From positions 1,867,501-1,931,500 of the forward strand of contig NZ_CP127173.1 in NCBI RefSeq assembly GCF_030264295.1: 64,000 bases of DNA, read 5' to 3'. The DNA comes from Amycolatopsis nalaikhensis (GTDB lineage: Bacteria > Actinomycetota > Actinomycetes > Mycobacteriales > Pseudonocardiaceae). The translations under genes and the position numbers were made by a program. Under the pieces are notes generated by a model. The model was given only the letters and a program-made list of their open reading frames with translations. It was not told where the DNA came from and did not search any database. Positions 1 to 8,465 of the stretch are shown in pieces; position 1 is the first letter of the stretch, and the number at the start of each line of letters is the position of its first letter.

Positions 1-689
1 TCGCCGCGCCGTCGATCTGCTGCGAGAGCTCCTTGGCGTGCGGCTTGATGATCTCGTCGTACTTGATCTCGGCCGCGTTGGCGCCCTTGCCCTTCCACTC
101 CCCGAAGAGGGTCCGGAAGCTCGGTGTCGCTCTTGGTGAGCGTGTCCTCGACGACCTTGTGCGCCTTGGTCAGGTCGTCGGCCTCGGTGAGGAACTTCTG
201 GAACTGGATCCCGCGGTTCTCGTGGAACTTGTCGCGGAGGTCCTTCTGCGAGTCGATGTGGCCGGACCCGCCCTTGATCTTGTTCCAGATCTCGTCGGTC
301 CACTGCACGAGGAAGTCGACCGCGACGTTGCCCTGGTCGAGCATTTCGTCGGACGACTTCGCGCCGGCCCCCAGCGTCGGCGCGGCGATCCCGTCGAGGT
401 TCTTCTTCGCCTGGTTCTTGCGGTCGGTCTGGGCCTGCTGTTCCTTGCCCTTGGCCGCCGACTCCTCCTTCGCGCGGGCGACGATCTCGTCGGTGTCGTC
501 GTTTTCGAAGACCCGGTACCCGTCGTTGCCGCCGTCGGAGTAGTTCTCGACGTACTTCTTCGCGTACTCTTCTTCTTCGTCGTTGAAGTTGATGGTGTTG
601 CGGTCGTACTCCTCCATCAACTCCGATTTAGTCTCCATGGAGACGTTCGGGTCGTCGAGGATCTTCTTGATTTCCGCCCAGTCGGCCAT
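1..689 (-). CDS. Type VII secretion substrate-like protein, 3' partial, with apparent frameshift
   Basis: The gene starts at ATG 689 (protein begins MADWAEIKKILDDP) and runs off the left edge. The visible part is acidic, Lys/Glu-rich and probably helical. Near base 117 the reading frame changes: upstream it reads ...KSDTEL, and after restoring one missing base it continues FRTLFGEWKGKGANAAEIKYDEI to the edge. The restored frame contains a W-K-G turn like those of WXG/PPE-type substrates. Its start codon overlaps the stop of the upstream small gene (TAATG), so the two are probably translated together as an ESX-type pair. The family assignment rests on the W-x-G turn and the partner gene. No enzymatic motif is visible, and a sequencing error is the likeliest cause of the frameshift. 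Confidence 0.6.
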   Translation of the reverse strand, partial: MADWAEIKKILDDPNVSMETKSELMEEYDRNTINFNDEEEEYAKKYVENYSDGGNDGYRVFENDDTDEIVARAKEESAAKGKEQQAQTDRKNQAKKNLDGIAAPTLGAGAKSSDEMLDQGNVAVDFLVQWTDEIWNKIKGGSGHIDSQKDLRDKFHENRGIQFQKFLTEADDLTKAHKVVEDTLTKSDTELPDPLRGVEGQGRQRGRDQVRRDHQAARQGALAADRRRG

Positions 690-1000
690 TACTTGCTCCC
701 CGCCGCTTTCGCCTGCGCGCCGGCGTCGGCTTCCTGCGCGGTGTACTTGGAGCCGGCCGCCCCGATGCCGCTGCCCAGGTTCATCAGGGCGTTCGAGAGG
801 CCGGTGAGCCCGGCACCGATCTCGTCGATGCCGGTCTTGTACTTGTCGAAACCGTCCCCGTGGACGCGTCCCATGTCTTCTTTCTTCAGCTCGGTCGGGG
901 CGACCTTCTTCGCTTCCGCGGCCGGGTCGTCCGCGACGTCCGCGAGGCGCATCTGCGCTCGCGTCATCGCCTCCGAACTCGCTTCATAACCGTTTGGCAT
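689..1000 (-). CDS. Small ESX-associated (WXG100/EspC-like) protein
   Basis: This 103-residue protein (MPNGYEASSEAMTRAQMRL...) is Ala/Gly/Lys-rich, lacks a signal peptide or membrane segment, and has the size of type VII substrates or their partners. Its TAA stop overlaps the ATG of the next gene by one base, which suggests coupled translation and possibly a heterodimer. A longer in-frame start at 1090 exists, but the extra residues look non-coding and ATG 1000 is preferred. A canonical central W-x-G is not evident, so it is more like EspC-type or other accessory substrates than classical ESAT-6. Function inferred from context only. Confidence 0.55.
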   Translation of the reverse strand: MPNGYEASSEAMTRAQMRLADVADDPAAEAKKVAPTELKKEDMGRVHGDGFDKYKTGIDEIGAGLTGLSNALMNLGSGIGAAGSKYTAQEADAGAQAKAAGSK

Positions 1001-1142
1001 GGTCGCTGCCCCCTTCGATCCCACAGTCCCAGGCTCGGGTTTCCCGACTGAGACGCGCGCGGACGCCGTTCGGTGCCATCGCAGATGCACACAGAGTCTA
1101 GCGTTCGGCCGCGGGCCCGACCCGGGCTTCGCGGAAGTGCAC

Positions 1143-1403
1143 TCACCCGGTGGGGTGCTGCGCGGCGAGCGCCTCGGAAATGACTTCGGCGACGCCGCGG
1201 ACGTCCACCAGCCGGTCGAGCTCGTCCAGGTCGACGGACACGCCGTAGGCCACCTCGACCCGCGCGAGCAGCTGGACGCGCTGCCGGGACGTCATGCCGA
1301 TGTCGTCGAACGGGGTCGTGTCGGTGAGCCGCTCCGGCGGCAGTTCGAGGGCGCGGCAGACGATCTTCCGGATCTCGTCGGCGAGGTCATCCATGGCCGT
1401 CAT
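1143..1403 (-). CDS. Acyl carrier protein paired with the fatty acyl-AMP ligase
   Basis: This 86-residue protein has the fold signature of an acyl carrier protein. The phosphopantetheine attachment site is Ser39 in the motif DIGMTSRQRVQLL, where the usual Asp before Ser is Thr. It would receive an acyl chain on a 4'-phosphopantetheine arm. The start (ATG 1403, alternative ATG 1394) lies inside the end of the upstream ligase gene, so the two overlap and are almost certainly one operon. That context says the ligase loads this carrier with a fatty acid. No ketosynthase or other module is adjacent, so the product is unknown. Confidence 0.85.
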   Translation of the reverse strand: MTAMDDLADEIRKIVCRALELPPERLTDTTPFDDIGMTSRQRVQLLARVEVAYGVSVDLDELDRLVDVRGVAEVISEALAAQHPTG

Positions 1404-3006
1404 TCTCTCCCCACCACCGGTCGCGGGCGGCCGCGCGGGACACCTTGCCGCTGGAGGTCCGCGGCACCGCGCCCGGCGGGACGAGCCACAGGGCGCGCAG
1501 CGGCAGGTCGTGGCCCGCGGAGACGGCCCGCCGCACGGCTGTCTCGACGTCGTCGCCGGTGGCCGCGCTCCCGGCGACGACCGCGACGCCTTCGCCGCGC
1601 CCGTCCCGCACCGCGAACGCGGCGACCCGGCCCGCCCGGACGGCCGGGTGCGCGGCCTCGACGGTGGCCTCGATGTCCTGCGGGTAGTGGTTGCGGCCGT
1701 CGACGATGATCAGGTCCTTGAGCCGTCCCGCGACGTACAGCAGGCCGTCGTGGACGAAGCCGAGGTCGCCGGTGCGCAGGCCGTCGGCGGTGAAGACGTC
1801 CCCGCGCTCGGGGTGACCCCAGTAGCCGTCGGCGACGTTGGGCCCGGACACGCGGATCTCGCCGACCTCGCCGTCGGGCATGGCCGCGCCGGTCTCTTTG
1901 TCGACAATCTCTACTCGCTGGCCGTACGGCAGGCCGGAAGCCACCAGCGCCTCGCCGCCCTCGGCGGGCTTCGCGACGCCGGCGCGGAGGGCGTCCCGGT
2001 CGAACGCGGTCACCGTCGGGCCTTCGTCGCCCGCGCTCGCGACGAACACCGTCGCCTCGGCCAGCCCGTAACACGGCTTGTGCGCCGCGCGCGGCAGCCC
2101 GAACGGCGCGAAGGCCCGGTCGAAGGCCTCGACGCTCGCCGCGCGGACCGGTTCGCTGCCGTTGAGGACGGCGTTGACGTGCGAAAGGTCGACGTCTTCG
2201 AGGTCTCCCGCGGCCTCGGCGGCCAGGTCGAAGGCGAAGTTCGGCGCGGCGGTGATCGCGCGCGGGTGGTCGGCGAGCAGCCGGAGCCAGCGGAGCGGGT
2301 CGCGCACGAACTCCATCGGCGTGAAGAACACCGACCGCGCGCCGAGGAACACCGGGACGCCGATGAGCAGGATCAGGCCCATGTCGTGGAAGAACGGCAC
2401 CCAGCCGGCGAGGTGGCTCGACGCGTCGGCGTGGTAGGGCCGGGTGCTCTGCCAGCAGCTGGCCACCAGCGCGCGGTGCGAGATCACCGCACCGGCCGGG
2501 CGGCGCGTCGAGCCCGAGGTGTACTGCAGGTACGCGGGATCGGTCATCGCCACGACGCCGGGCGGCTCGGCGTCGTCGGGCTCGATGTCCTCGACGGCCA
2601 GCACGACGTCGTGCGGAACCTTTTCCACGAGGTTCTTCGAGGCCAGGCAGACCGACGGCGTCGCGTCCGCGAAGGCGGCCTCGATGCGGGCGCGGTGGGT
2701 GCGGCCGGTCGGGACCGACAGCGGCACCGCGACGAGCCCGGCGTAGAGCGTGCCGAGGAACGCGAGGACGTACCCGAGGTCCTGGCGGGCGACGATCGCC
2801 ACCCGGTCACCCGGCCGGGTGTGCCGCCGCAGCTCCCGCGCGACGCCGCGGACGCGCGCGAGCACCTGCGGCCAGGTCAGGGTGTGGTCGGTGGGCCCGG
2901 GGAAGGTGCGGCAGGTGAACGCGGGCCGGTCTGCGGCGGCGTTGCGGAGCAGGTAGTCCGTGAACGGCGTGGTCAGGACGTCTTCCGGGACTTCTGCGGG
3001 CGGCAC
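1387..3006 (-). CDS. Fatty acyl-AMP ligase (FAAL/FadD32-like)
   Basis: This 539-residue adenylate-forming enzyme activates a fatty acid with ATP to an acyl-adenylate for transfer to a carrier protein. Motifs in order: YTSGSTRRPAG (about residues 162-172), WVPFFHDMGLI (202-212), NGSEPVR (282-288), YGLAEAT (313-319), RTGDLG (411-416), GRLKDLIIVDGRNHYPQDIE (427-446), and RTSSGK with the catalytic Lys near 521. The HDMGL and NHYPQDIE forms are typical of FAALs rather than CoA ligases. I place the start at GTG 3006; the frame stays open upstream but would overlap the divergent P450-like gene. The downstream ACP overlaps its 3' end and is the presumed acceptor. Only about 30 bases separate it from the divergent gene. 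Confidence 0.88.
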   Translation of the reverse strand: MPPAEVPEDVLTTPFTDYLLRNAAADRPAFTCRTFPGPTDHTLTWPQVLARVRGVARELRRHTRPGDRVAIVARQDLGYVLAFLGTLYAGLVAVPLSVPTGRTHRARIEAAFADATPSVCLASKNLVEKVPHDVVLAVEDIEPDDAEPPGVVAMTDPAYLQYTSGSTRRPAGAVISHRALVASCWQSTRPYHADASSHLAGWVPFFHDMGLILLIGVPVFLGARSVFFTPMEFVRDPLRWLRLLADHPRAITAAPNFAFDLAAEAAGDLEDVDLSHVNAVLNGSEPVRAASVEAFDRAFAPFGLPRAAHKPCYGLAEATVFVASAGDEGPTVTAFDRDALRAGVAKPAEGGEALVASGLPYGQRVEIVDKETGAAMPDGEVGEIRVSGPNVADGYWGHPERGDVFTADGLRTGDLGFVHDGLLYVAGRLKDLIIVDGRNHYPQDIEATVEAAHPAVRAGRVAAFAVRDGRGEGVAVVAGSAATGDDVETAVRRAVSAGHDLPLRALWLVPPGAVPRTSSGKVSRAAARDRWWGENDGHG

Positions 3007-3036
3007 GGCCCCATCCTGCCCTACCGTGGTGGCGCG

Positions 3037-3912
3037 ATGGAGGAGTTCGAGAAGCGCGGGATCGGCGTGGTATCCGGGCGTGACGCGTGCGCGCGGGCCT
3101 TGCGGTCCCCCGATCTGACGTCGGATCCCGGCGGCGGCTCGCCGAGCGTCCTGCTGCGCGACGGCGACGGCCACACCCGGGTGCGCGGCGTGCTGCGGGA
3201 GATCATCGCCGGGCTGGAGCCGCTCCCCGACGCCGTGGTCGCGTCGATCGAAGCGGCGGTCGGCGGGCTGGGGTCGTCGTTCGACCTGGTGCGCGACTTC
3301 GCGCGGCCGGTGGCGGGCACGGTGGCGTCCGCGGTGCTCGGCGTCGGCCTCGACGACGGCTTCCTGGACCGCCTGGAGGCGACGACGGCGAACCTCGACG
3401 TCTTCGGCGGCACGGACCGGGCCGGGCAGGCGGCGGCGTTCCGGCTCGCTGTGCAGCTCAGCCGGACCCCGGCCGGGCCGGGCGGGCTGACGGCGTTGCG
3501 CGAGGCCCACGCGGCCGGGCGGCTCGACGACGACGAGCTGATGTTCAACCCCGTGGTGCTGGCGCACGCGGCGTACGAGAACTCGCTGAACTTCCTCGCG
3601 TGCGCGGGGCTGGAGCTGGCCACTTCGGGGCCGCGGAGCGTGCGCGAGCTGGTGACGGCGATCTGCCCGGCCCGGTACGTCCTGCGCTTCGGCCCGGACG
3701 GCCCGGTGGCGGTGTCGTTGACCGACGGCCTCCCGTTCGGCCTGGGCCGCCACGCGTGCCCAGGCTCAGGAGTCGCGCTGGCCGAGGGCGAGATCGCGCT
3801 CACGGCGTTGGCGAAGCACCTGGACAGCGGCTGCGAGGTGCGGAAGGTGCGCTGGAAGACCCACCCGGTGTTCCACGGCCTGGTCTCGGCGCAAGTTGTC
3901 GTGAGTGTTTAG
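3037..3912 (+). CDS. Shortened, divergent cytochrome P450-like protein
   Basis: The C-terminal part has a clear heme-thiolate motif, FGLGRHACPG, with ligand Cys241, and downstream sequence typical of the P450 L-helix. The protein is only 291 residues, against about 400 for bacterial P450s. The I-helix region reads AHAAYENSLNF instead of the usual A-G-x-E/D-T-T, and no clean E-x-x-R is visible in the K-helix region (ELVTAICPARYVLRF). It may still bind heme, but ordinary oxygen activation is doubtful. It starts 30 bases from the divergent FAAL gene, so it probably belongs to the same pathway. The ATG is barely downstream of TACCGT, a possible -10, so the transcript may be nearly leaderless. Confidence 0.7.
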   Translation: MEEFEKRGIGVVSGRDACARALRSPDLTSDPGGGSPSVLLRDGDGHTRVRGVLREIIAGLEPLPDAVVASIEAAVGGLGSSFDLVRDFARPVAGTVASAVLGVGLDDGFLDRLEATTANLDVFGGTDRAGQAAAFRLAVQLSRTPAGPGGLTALREAHAAGRLDDDELMFNPVVLAHAAYENSLNFLACAGLELATSGPRSVRELVTAICPARYVLRFGPDGPVAVSLTDGLPFGLGRHACPGSGVALAEGEIALTALAKHLDSGCEVRKVRWKTHPVFHGLVSAQVVVSV

Positions 3913-3943
3913 GGCGGTTAGAACCGCCCTAAACACTCACGAC
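3898..3943. terminator. Long perfect palindrome between convergent genes
   Basis: Two 22-base arms (3898-3919 and 3922-3943) are perfect reverse complements separated by two bases. The arm contains GTGAGTGTTTAGGGCGGTT and overlaps the TAG stop of the P450-like gene; glmM ends just beyond at 3958. It can act as a bidirectional transcription terminator. It has no long T-run and its arms are unusually long, so it may instead be a copy of a dispersed palindrome. Confidence 0.6.
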
Positions 3944-3957
3944 GGGGTGAGCGGGGG

Positions 3958-5292
3958 TTACGAGACCGCGGAGACCACACCGGCCAGGCGGTCGGCCGCG
4001 GCCTGGGCCGTCGACTGGGCCGGGGCCTCGACCATGACGCGGACCAGCTGCTCGGTGCCGGACGGGCGCAGCAGCACCCGGCCCTCCTCGCCCAGCTCGG
4101 CCTCGACCTCGCCGACGGCGTCGCGGACCTCGGACGAGTCGGCGACCGCCGCCTTGTCCGCGACCGGGACGTTGACCAGCACCTGCGGCAGCCGGTTCAT
4201 CACGGCCGCCAGGTCCGCCAGGGACTTGCCCGTCTCGGCCATGCGGCTCATCAGGCGCAACGCCGTGAGCAGCCCGTCGCCCGTCGTGGCGTGCGCGGGC
4301 AGGACCACGTGGCCGGACTGCTCGCCGCCGAGGGCGAAGCCGCTCGCGCGGAGCTCCTCGAGGACGTAGCGGTCGCCGACCGCCGTCGTCACGACGTGGA
4401 TGCCGTGCGCCTTCATCGCCAGGTGCAGGCCGAGGTTGCTCATCACGGTCGCGACCAGGGTGTCCTTGGTCAGCTCGCCGGACTCGGCCAGCGCGAGCGC
4501 CAGCACGGCCATGATCTGGTCGCCGTCCACGAGCTCGCCCGCGGAGTCGACGGCCACGCAGCGGTCGGCGTCGCCGTCGTGCGCGATGCCGAGGTCGGCG
4601 CCGTGCGCGACGACCGCTTCGCGGAGCTTCTCGGGGTGGTTCGAGCCGCAGTGCTCGTTGATGTTGATGCCGTCCGGCTCGGCGTGCAGCGCGACGACCT
4701 CGGCACCGGCCCGGCGGTAGACCTCGGGCGCGGCGGCCGACGACGCGCCGTTCGCGCAGTCGACGACGACCTTCAGCCCGGCGAGCGAGTGGGGCGTCGC
4801 GCCGAGTAGGTGGGTGGCGTAGCGGTCGAGGGCGTCGTCGACGTCGTGGACGCGGCCGACGCCGGCACCGGTCGGGCGGACCTTGCCGTCCGCGAGGCCG
4901 GCCTCGATCTCGTCCTCGATGCCGTCGGGGAGCTTGTGCCCGCCCGCGGCGAAGAGCTTGATGCCGTTGTCGGGCATCGGGTTGTGCGACGCGGAGATCA
5001 TCACGCCCAGGTCGGCCTCGAGCGAGCCGACCAGGTACGCGACGGCGGGCGTCGGCAGGACGCCGACGCGCAGCACGTCGGCCCCGGCGGACGTGAGGCC
5101 CGCCACGACCGCGGCTTCCAGCATCTCGCCGCTGGCGCGCGGGTCGCGGCCGACGACCGCGACCGGCCGGTGCGAGCGGTCGTGCGCGGCGAGCACGCGG
5201 GCGGCGCTGGCCGCCAGCGCCAGCGCGAGCTCCGGCGTCAACTCGCCGTTGGCCAGGCCACGTACCCCGTCGGTACCGAACAGGCGTGCCAT
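3958..5292 (-). CDS. glmM: Phosphoglucosamine mutase GlmM
   Basis: This 444-residue enzyme converts glucosamine-6-phosphate to glucosamine-1-phosphate in the cytoplasmic UDP-GlcNAc (peptidoglycan precursor) pathway. It begins [12 protein letters not shown], the family hallmark. It carries the phosphoserine loop ISASHNP (Ser102), the Mg-binding loop DGDADRC, and a phosphate-binding C-terminus with [17 protein letters not shown] 5292 is chosen because a strong Shine-Dalgarno (AAGGAGG) lies seven bases upstream; an earlier in-frame start adds only MVVVQGGRS. It follows rpsI after a clear terminator, so it is probably transcribed separately. The order rplM-rpsI-glmM is conserved in actinobacteria. 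Confidence 0.95.
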   Translation of the reverse strand: MARLFGTDGVRGLANGELTPELALALAASAARVLAAHDRSHRPVAVVGRDPRASGEMLEAAVVAGLTSAGADVLRVGVLPTPAVAYLVGSLEADLGVMISASHNPMPDNGIKLFAAGGHKLPDGIEDEIEAGLADGKVRPTGAGVGRVHDVDDALDRYATHLLGATPHSLAGLKVVVDCANGASSAAAPEVYRRAGAEVVALHAEPDGININEHCGSNHPEKLREAVVAHGADLGIAHDGDADRCVAVDSAGELVDGDQIMAVLALALAESGELTKDTLVATVMSNLGLHLAMKAHGIHVVTTAVGDRYVLEELRASGFALGGEQSGHVVLPAHATTGDGLLTALRLMSRMAETGKSLADLAAVMNRLPQVLVNVPVADKAAVADSSEVRDAVGEVEAELGEEGRVLLRPSGTEQLVRVMVEAPAQSTAQAAADRLAGVVSAVS

Positions 5293-5400
5293 CGATCGAC
5301 CTCCTTGGACAACCACCACGACAACCTAGCGACCCTGACGGACCGCTGTCCCCCACCCCCGGATGTCGCTCCGACCACCGGAAACGACACGGATACCCCG

Positions 5401-5444
5401 AAAAACGCCGGAGCGCCCATCCGATGGACGGATGGGCGCTCCGG
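5401..5444 (-). terminator. Rho-independent terminator of rplM-rpsI
   Basis: Perfect 16-bp stem (5408-5423 with 5429-5444) with a five-base loop. On the minus strand it is followed by CG and five T residues (5401-5405). It lies just beyond the rpsI stop. Confidence 0.85.
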
Positions 5445-5465
5445 TGGGTTGCGCCAGAGGCGCGA

Positions 5466-5984
5466 TCAGCGCTTGCTGTACTGCGGGGCCTTGCGGGCCT
5501 TCTTGAGGCCGTACTTCTTCCGCTCCGTGGCGCGGGCGTCACGGGTGAGGAAGCCGGCCTTCTTGAGGGCCGGGCGGTCGTCCGCGTCGACCTCGACGAG
5601 CGCGCGGGCGATCGCCAGGCGCAGCGCACCGGCCTGGCCGGAGACGCCGCCGCCGCGGAGGTTGGCGAAGATGTCGAAGGAGTCCGGCTTCTCGACCGTG
5701 ACCAGCGGCTCGCGGATGAGCTGCTGGTGCACCTTGTTCGGGAAGTACTCCTCGAGCGAGCGGCCGTTGAGCTTGAACTCACCGGTGCCCGGGACGACCC
5801 GCACGCGGACGACGGCTTCCTTGCGGCGGCCGACGGTCTGGGCGTTGCCGCCCGCGGCACGCGACGGGCGCGGCGCGGCGGGGGTCTCGCTGGTGGCCAC
5901 GGCGCCGGTCTCGGTCGCCTCGGTGGCCTCAACGACCTCGGGGGTCTCGGTCTCGGTGCTGGTCACAGACTGTTCCTCACTCAC
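5466..5984 (-). CDS. rpsI: 30S ribosomal protein S9
   Basis: This 172-residue S9 binds the head of the 30S subunit. The conserved body starts near residue 50 ([14 protein letters not shown]) and ends with the typical [17 protein letters not shown] tail that reaches the P-site tRNA. The first ~45 residues are an acidic Thr/Glu/Ala-rich extension, as in other actinobacterial S9 proteins. The start overlaps the rplM stop by four bases (ATGA), so the two are co-translated, and a hairpin terminator follows. Confidence 0.97.
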   Translation of the reverse strand: MSEEQSVTSTETETPEVVEATEATETGAVATSETPAAPRPSRAAGGNAQTVGRRKEAVVRVRVVPGTGEFKLNGRSLEEYFPNKVHQQLIREPLVTVEKPDSFDIFANLRGGGVSGQAGALRLAIARALVEVDADDRPALKKAGFLTRDARATERKKYGLKKARKAPQYSKR

Positions 5985-6433
5985 TGCGCGACCTGCGCGA
6001 TCTTGGTGATCTCGCGCGCCTGCGGCTGCTGCGCGGCGTGCGGGTGCTGCGGGCCGGCGTACACCTTCAGCTTCTTCGCCTGGGCGCGGCCGAGCTTGTT
6101 CTTCGGCAGCATGCCCTTGACGACCTTCTCGACAAGGTGCTCGGGCTTGGTGTCCAGCAGCTCGCCGAACGAGCGCTTCCGCAGACCGCCCGGGTAACCG
6201 CTGTGCCGGTACGCGAACTTCTGCTCGCGCTTGTTTCCGGTGAGCGCGACCTTCTCGGCGTTGACGATGATGACGAAGTCACCGGTGTCCACGTGCGGGG
6301 CGTAGGTCGGCTTGTGCTTGCCGCGCAGCAGCGTGGCGACCTCGGTCGCCAGCCTTCCGAGCACGACATCCTCGGCGTCGATCACGTGCCAGGCACGAGT
6401 GACGTCGCCGGGCTTGGGGCTGTACGTGGGCAA
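5981..6433 (-). CDS. rplM: 50S ribosomal protein L13
   Basis: This 150-residue L13 is an early assembly protein of the 50S subunit. It shows the family motifs [28 protein letters not shown] and [13 protein letters not shown]. It is first in the rplM-rpsI operon, which may be driven from the ~260-base region shared with the divergent lipoprotein gene. The same gene order borders the ESX-4 locus in mycobacteria, which helps identify the secretion locus that follows. Confidence 0.97.
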   Translation of the reverse strand: MPTYSPKPGDVTRAWHVIDAEDVVLGRLATEVATLLRGKHKPTYAPHVDTGDFVIIVNAEKVALTGNKREQKFAYRHSGYPGGLRKRSFGELLDTKPEHLVEKVVKGMLPKNKLGRAQAKKLKVYAGPQHPHAAQQPQAREITKIAQVAQ

Positions 6434-6695
6434 GGGTCTACCTCGTCGTCAACATTGCGTGTGGGTTCTGTGCGGGCCTAGCGCTTACGCGCCGCAGCGC
6501 ACAACGACATATGAAGATACCCCCACGCCCACCGCGCCCGTGCATCGGGGGTGGGTGGAAGCGCCCATACTAGGCTTCGGGCGGCCCGGGCGCAGCCGGG
6601 ACTCTACCCGGTTTTCCCCCCGAAGTGCCTGCGCGCGCGAGCGCGACACGCGAGGATGGGGCGGACCCGGGGACACAGTCGAGCAGGGGACGGCG
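6434..6695. promoter_or_regulatory. Divergent intergenic region, rplM / lipoprotein
   Basis: Promoters for rplM (minus) and the lipoprotein gene (plus) must lie in these 262 bases. On the minus strand a TATCTT hexamer (6514-6519) preceded by GGGG is a possible -10 about 80 bases before rplM, and the same GGGTATCTT string occurs upstream of rpsL. No good -35 is visible, so the call is weak. Confidence 0.3.
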
Positions 6696-7589
6696 ATGAG
6701 GAAACGACCGGCGGCGATCTTCGTCCTCGCCGCCCTGCTGGCCCTGGTCAGCGCGTGCGGCCAGGCCAAGGCGGGCACCGCGCTGCCGAAGGGCGACGAC
6801 GCCGCGGACTACGTCGGCGGCAAGTTCGAGCAGGTGATCAAGAAGCTCGGCGACGCCATCACGGACACGCGCGACGTCACCAACTCGATGGACGCCTACT
6901 TCAAGTTCGACGACAAGTGGATCCACAGCGTCGTGACGTCGGCGCGCACGGGCAGCCCGGAGAACCGGGTCGTGCGGCACCGGTCGCTGAAGAACCCGGA
7001 CGAGATCATCGACACGTACTGGCCGGCGGACGGCACGGTCGAGTACACCTACCTCGGCCCGGTCTACGTCCAGAAGGGCGTCTCGCCGACGGCCTGGGTG
7101 TCGATGCCGAAACCCGAGGCGGGCCTGGTCCAGCCGTGCGTCTGGGGCGGGGTGCTGACGCCGTGCCGGATGTCGGACTCGACCGTCGACGCCTACAAGG
7201 CCGACAAGCGGGCGGTGCGCGGGGCGAAGAGCCTCGGCGACGGCAAGACCGCGCTGACGGTCAACGTGCCGTTCGGGATCTTCGTCAAGAACAAGGTCGA
7301 GATCCTGCCGCAGAGCCTGGTCGACCAGGTCGGGCCGGAGCTGAAGAAGGCCATGGTGCCGACCACGATCACGCTGAACCCGGACGGCAGCCTGGTCTCG
7401 TTCGTGATGGAGGCCAAGTTCTCCGGCGACGGCCACAACCTGGAGCTCAAGTACGACTTCCGGTTCACCGGCAAGGCGAGCCTGCAGGACATGCCGAAGC
7501 TGCCGGACGCGTCGCAGATCACGGTGCTGCCCGACCGGGCGGCGATGAACGACTTCTACCGCCGGCTCGGCGAAGCGCAGGGCAGCTGA
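6696..7589 (+). CDS. Secreted lipoprotein of unknown function
   Basis: This 297-residue protein has a lipoprotein signal: a basic start (MRKRP), a hydrophobic core and a lipobox ending VSAC with Cys21 as the acylated residue. The mature part is predicted to sit on the outer face of the membrane. It looks like a beta-rich lipid-carrier type fold of the sort seen in mycobacterial LppX/LprG, but I see no decisive motif and only suggest this. It has two close Cys in the middle (QPCVWGGVLTPC), possibly a disulfide. The DUF4333 gene follows 29 bases downstream in the same direction. It lies between rplM and the ESX genes, where mycobacteria have no equivalent. Confidence 0.75.
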   Translation: MRKRPAAIFVLAALLALVSACGQAKAGTALPKGDDAADYVGGKFEQVIKKLGDAITDTRDVTNSMDAYFKFDDKWIHSVVTSARTGSPENRVVRHRSLKNPDEIIDTYWPADGTVEYTYLGPVYVQKGVSPTAWVSMPKPEAGLVQPCVWGGVLTPCRMSDSTVDAYKADKRAVRGAKSLGDGKTALTVNVPFGIFVKNKVEILPQSLVDQVGPELKKAMVPTTITLNPDGSLVSFVMEAKFSGDGHNLELKYDFRFTGKASLQDMPKLPDASQITVLPDRAAMNDFYRRLGEAQGS

Positions 7590-7618
7590 GGCGTGACCAC
7601 GACCCGAGGTGATCTCCG

Positions 7619-8311
7619 ATGACCCAGCCGCCCGACCCGCGGCAGCCGCAGTGGTGGCAGCCGCAGGGCAACCAGCCCGGCGCCGGGCAGCCCGAGCAGC
7701 AGGCGACCGGCCCGCACGCCGGGCAGTGGCAGCAGAACCCGGACCAGGGCGCCGTCACGGGCTCGTACACGGGCCAGTGGAACCAGGCCCAGCCCGGCAC
7801 GACCGGCTCGTTCTCCGGGCCGTGGCAGGGGCAGCCGAGCGGGCCGTGGCAGCCGCCGTCGCAGCCCACCCCGCAGCAGCCTGGAACGCCGGGCGGCGGT
7901 TGGCCCGCGCAGCCTGGTCAGCAGCAGTACGGCGGCGGGTTCCAGCCGACGCAGTACGGCGGCCTCGGCGCGTTCGCGGCGGAGCCGGAGAAGAAGCCGA
8001 AGTCGAAGAAACCGTTGCTGGTGGCGGGAACGGCGGTGCTGGTGCTCGTCATCGGCGGCGGCGCGGCGTGGCTGCTCGGCGCGTTCCGCGGGGACGTCCT
8101 CGAGCGACAGTCCCTTCAGGACGGTGTGGTCAAGGTCCTCAACGAGAGCTACGGCGAGCCGGACGTGAAGGACGCGCAGTGCCCGGCGAACGAAGCCGCC
8201 GAGAACGGCACGACCTTCGACTGCACGGTGAAGATCGCGGGCCAGGACAAGAAGGTCACGGTGCGGGTGCTCAACGACCGGCCCGAGTACGAGGTCGGCG
8301 CGCCCCACTGA
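7619..8311 (+). CDS. DUF4333 membrane-anchored protein with Pro/Gln/Gly-rich N-terminus
   Basis: This 230-residue protein has a low-complexity N-terminal region (residues 1-125) rich in Gln, Pro, Gly and Trp, then a basic stretch (KKPKSKK), one membrane segment (about 133-154) and an extracytoplasmic domain. The C-terminal part (DGVVKVLNESYGEPDVKDAQCPANEAAENGTTFDCTV...) matches the DUF4333 pattern with its two conserved Cys. The cytoplasmic Pro-rich tail and external DUF4333 domain are common in actinobacterial envelope proteins of unknown role. A purine-rich GAGGTGAT precedes the ATG. It is probably co-transcribed with the upstream lipoprotein. Confidence 0.8.
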   Translation: MTQPPDPRQPQWWQPQGNQPGAGQPEQQATGPHAGQWQQNPDQGAVTGSYTGQWNQAQPGTTGSFSGPWQGQPSGPWQPPSQPTPQQPGTPGGGWPAQPGQQQYGGGFQPTQYGGLGAFAAEPEKKPKSKKPLLVAGTAVLVLVIGGGAAWLLGAFRGDVLERQSLQDGVVKVLNESYGEPDVKDAQCPANEAAENGTTFDCTVKIAGQDKKVTVRVLNDRPEYEVGAPH

Positions 8312-8412
8312 GGTTCCCGGCGGCGGTGCGCCGCTGGACGTGACGCGGGCCCGGTGCGGCGCGGCCAGCTCCCGCGACCTCGCCGTCCGATCCCTTGCCG
8401 CACAAAGGAAAA

Positions 8413-8445
8413 CGGCGGGCCCCGCACCGGAGTGCGGGCCCGCCG
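8413..8445 (-). terminator. Hairpin terminator after the esx pair
   Basis: A GC-rich stem (CGGCGGGCCC... with GTGCGGGCCCGCCG, one bulge) lies 20 bases beyond the esxT-like stop. On the minus strand it is followed by TTTTCCTTTG, the expected terminator geometry. Confidence 0.75.
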
Positions 8446-8465
8446 TGGTTCCCGGGACTAACCGA

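Noticed and set aside
4810..6009. Plus-strand open frame over glmM and rpsI
   Set aside because: It runs antisense to two certain genes and has no conserved motif or Shine-Dalgarno.
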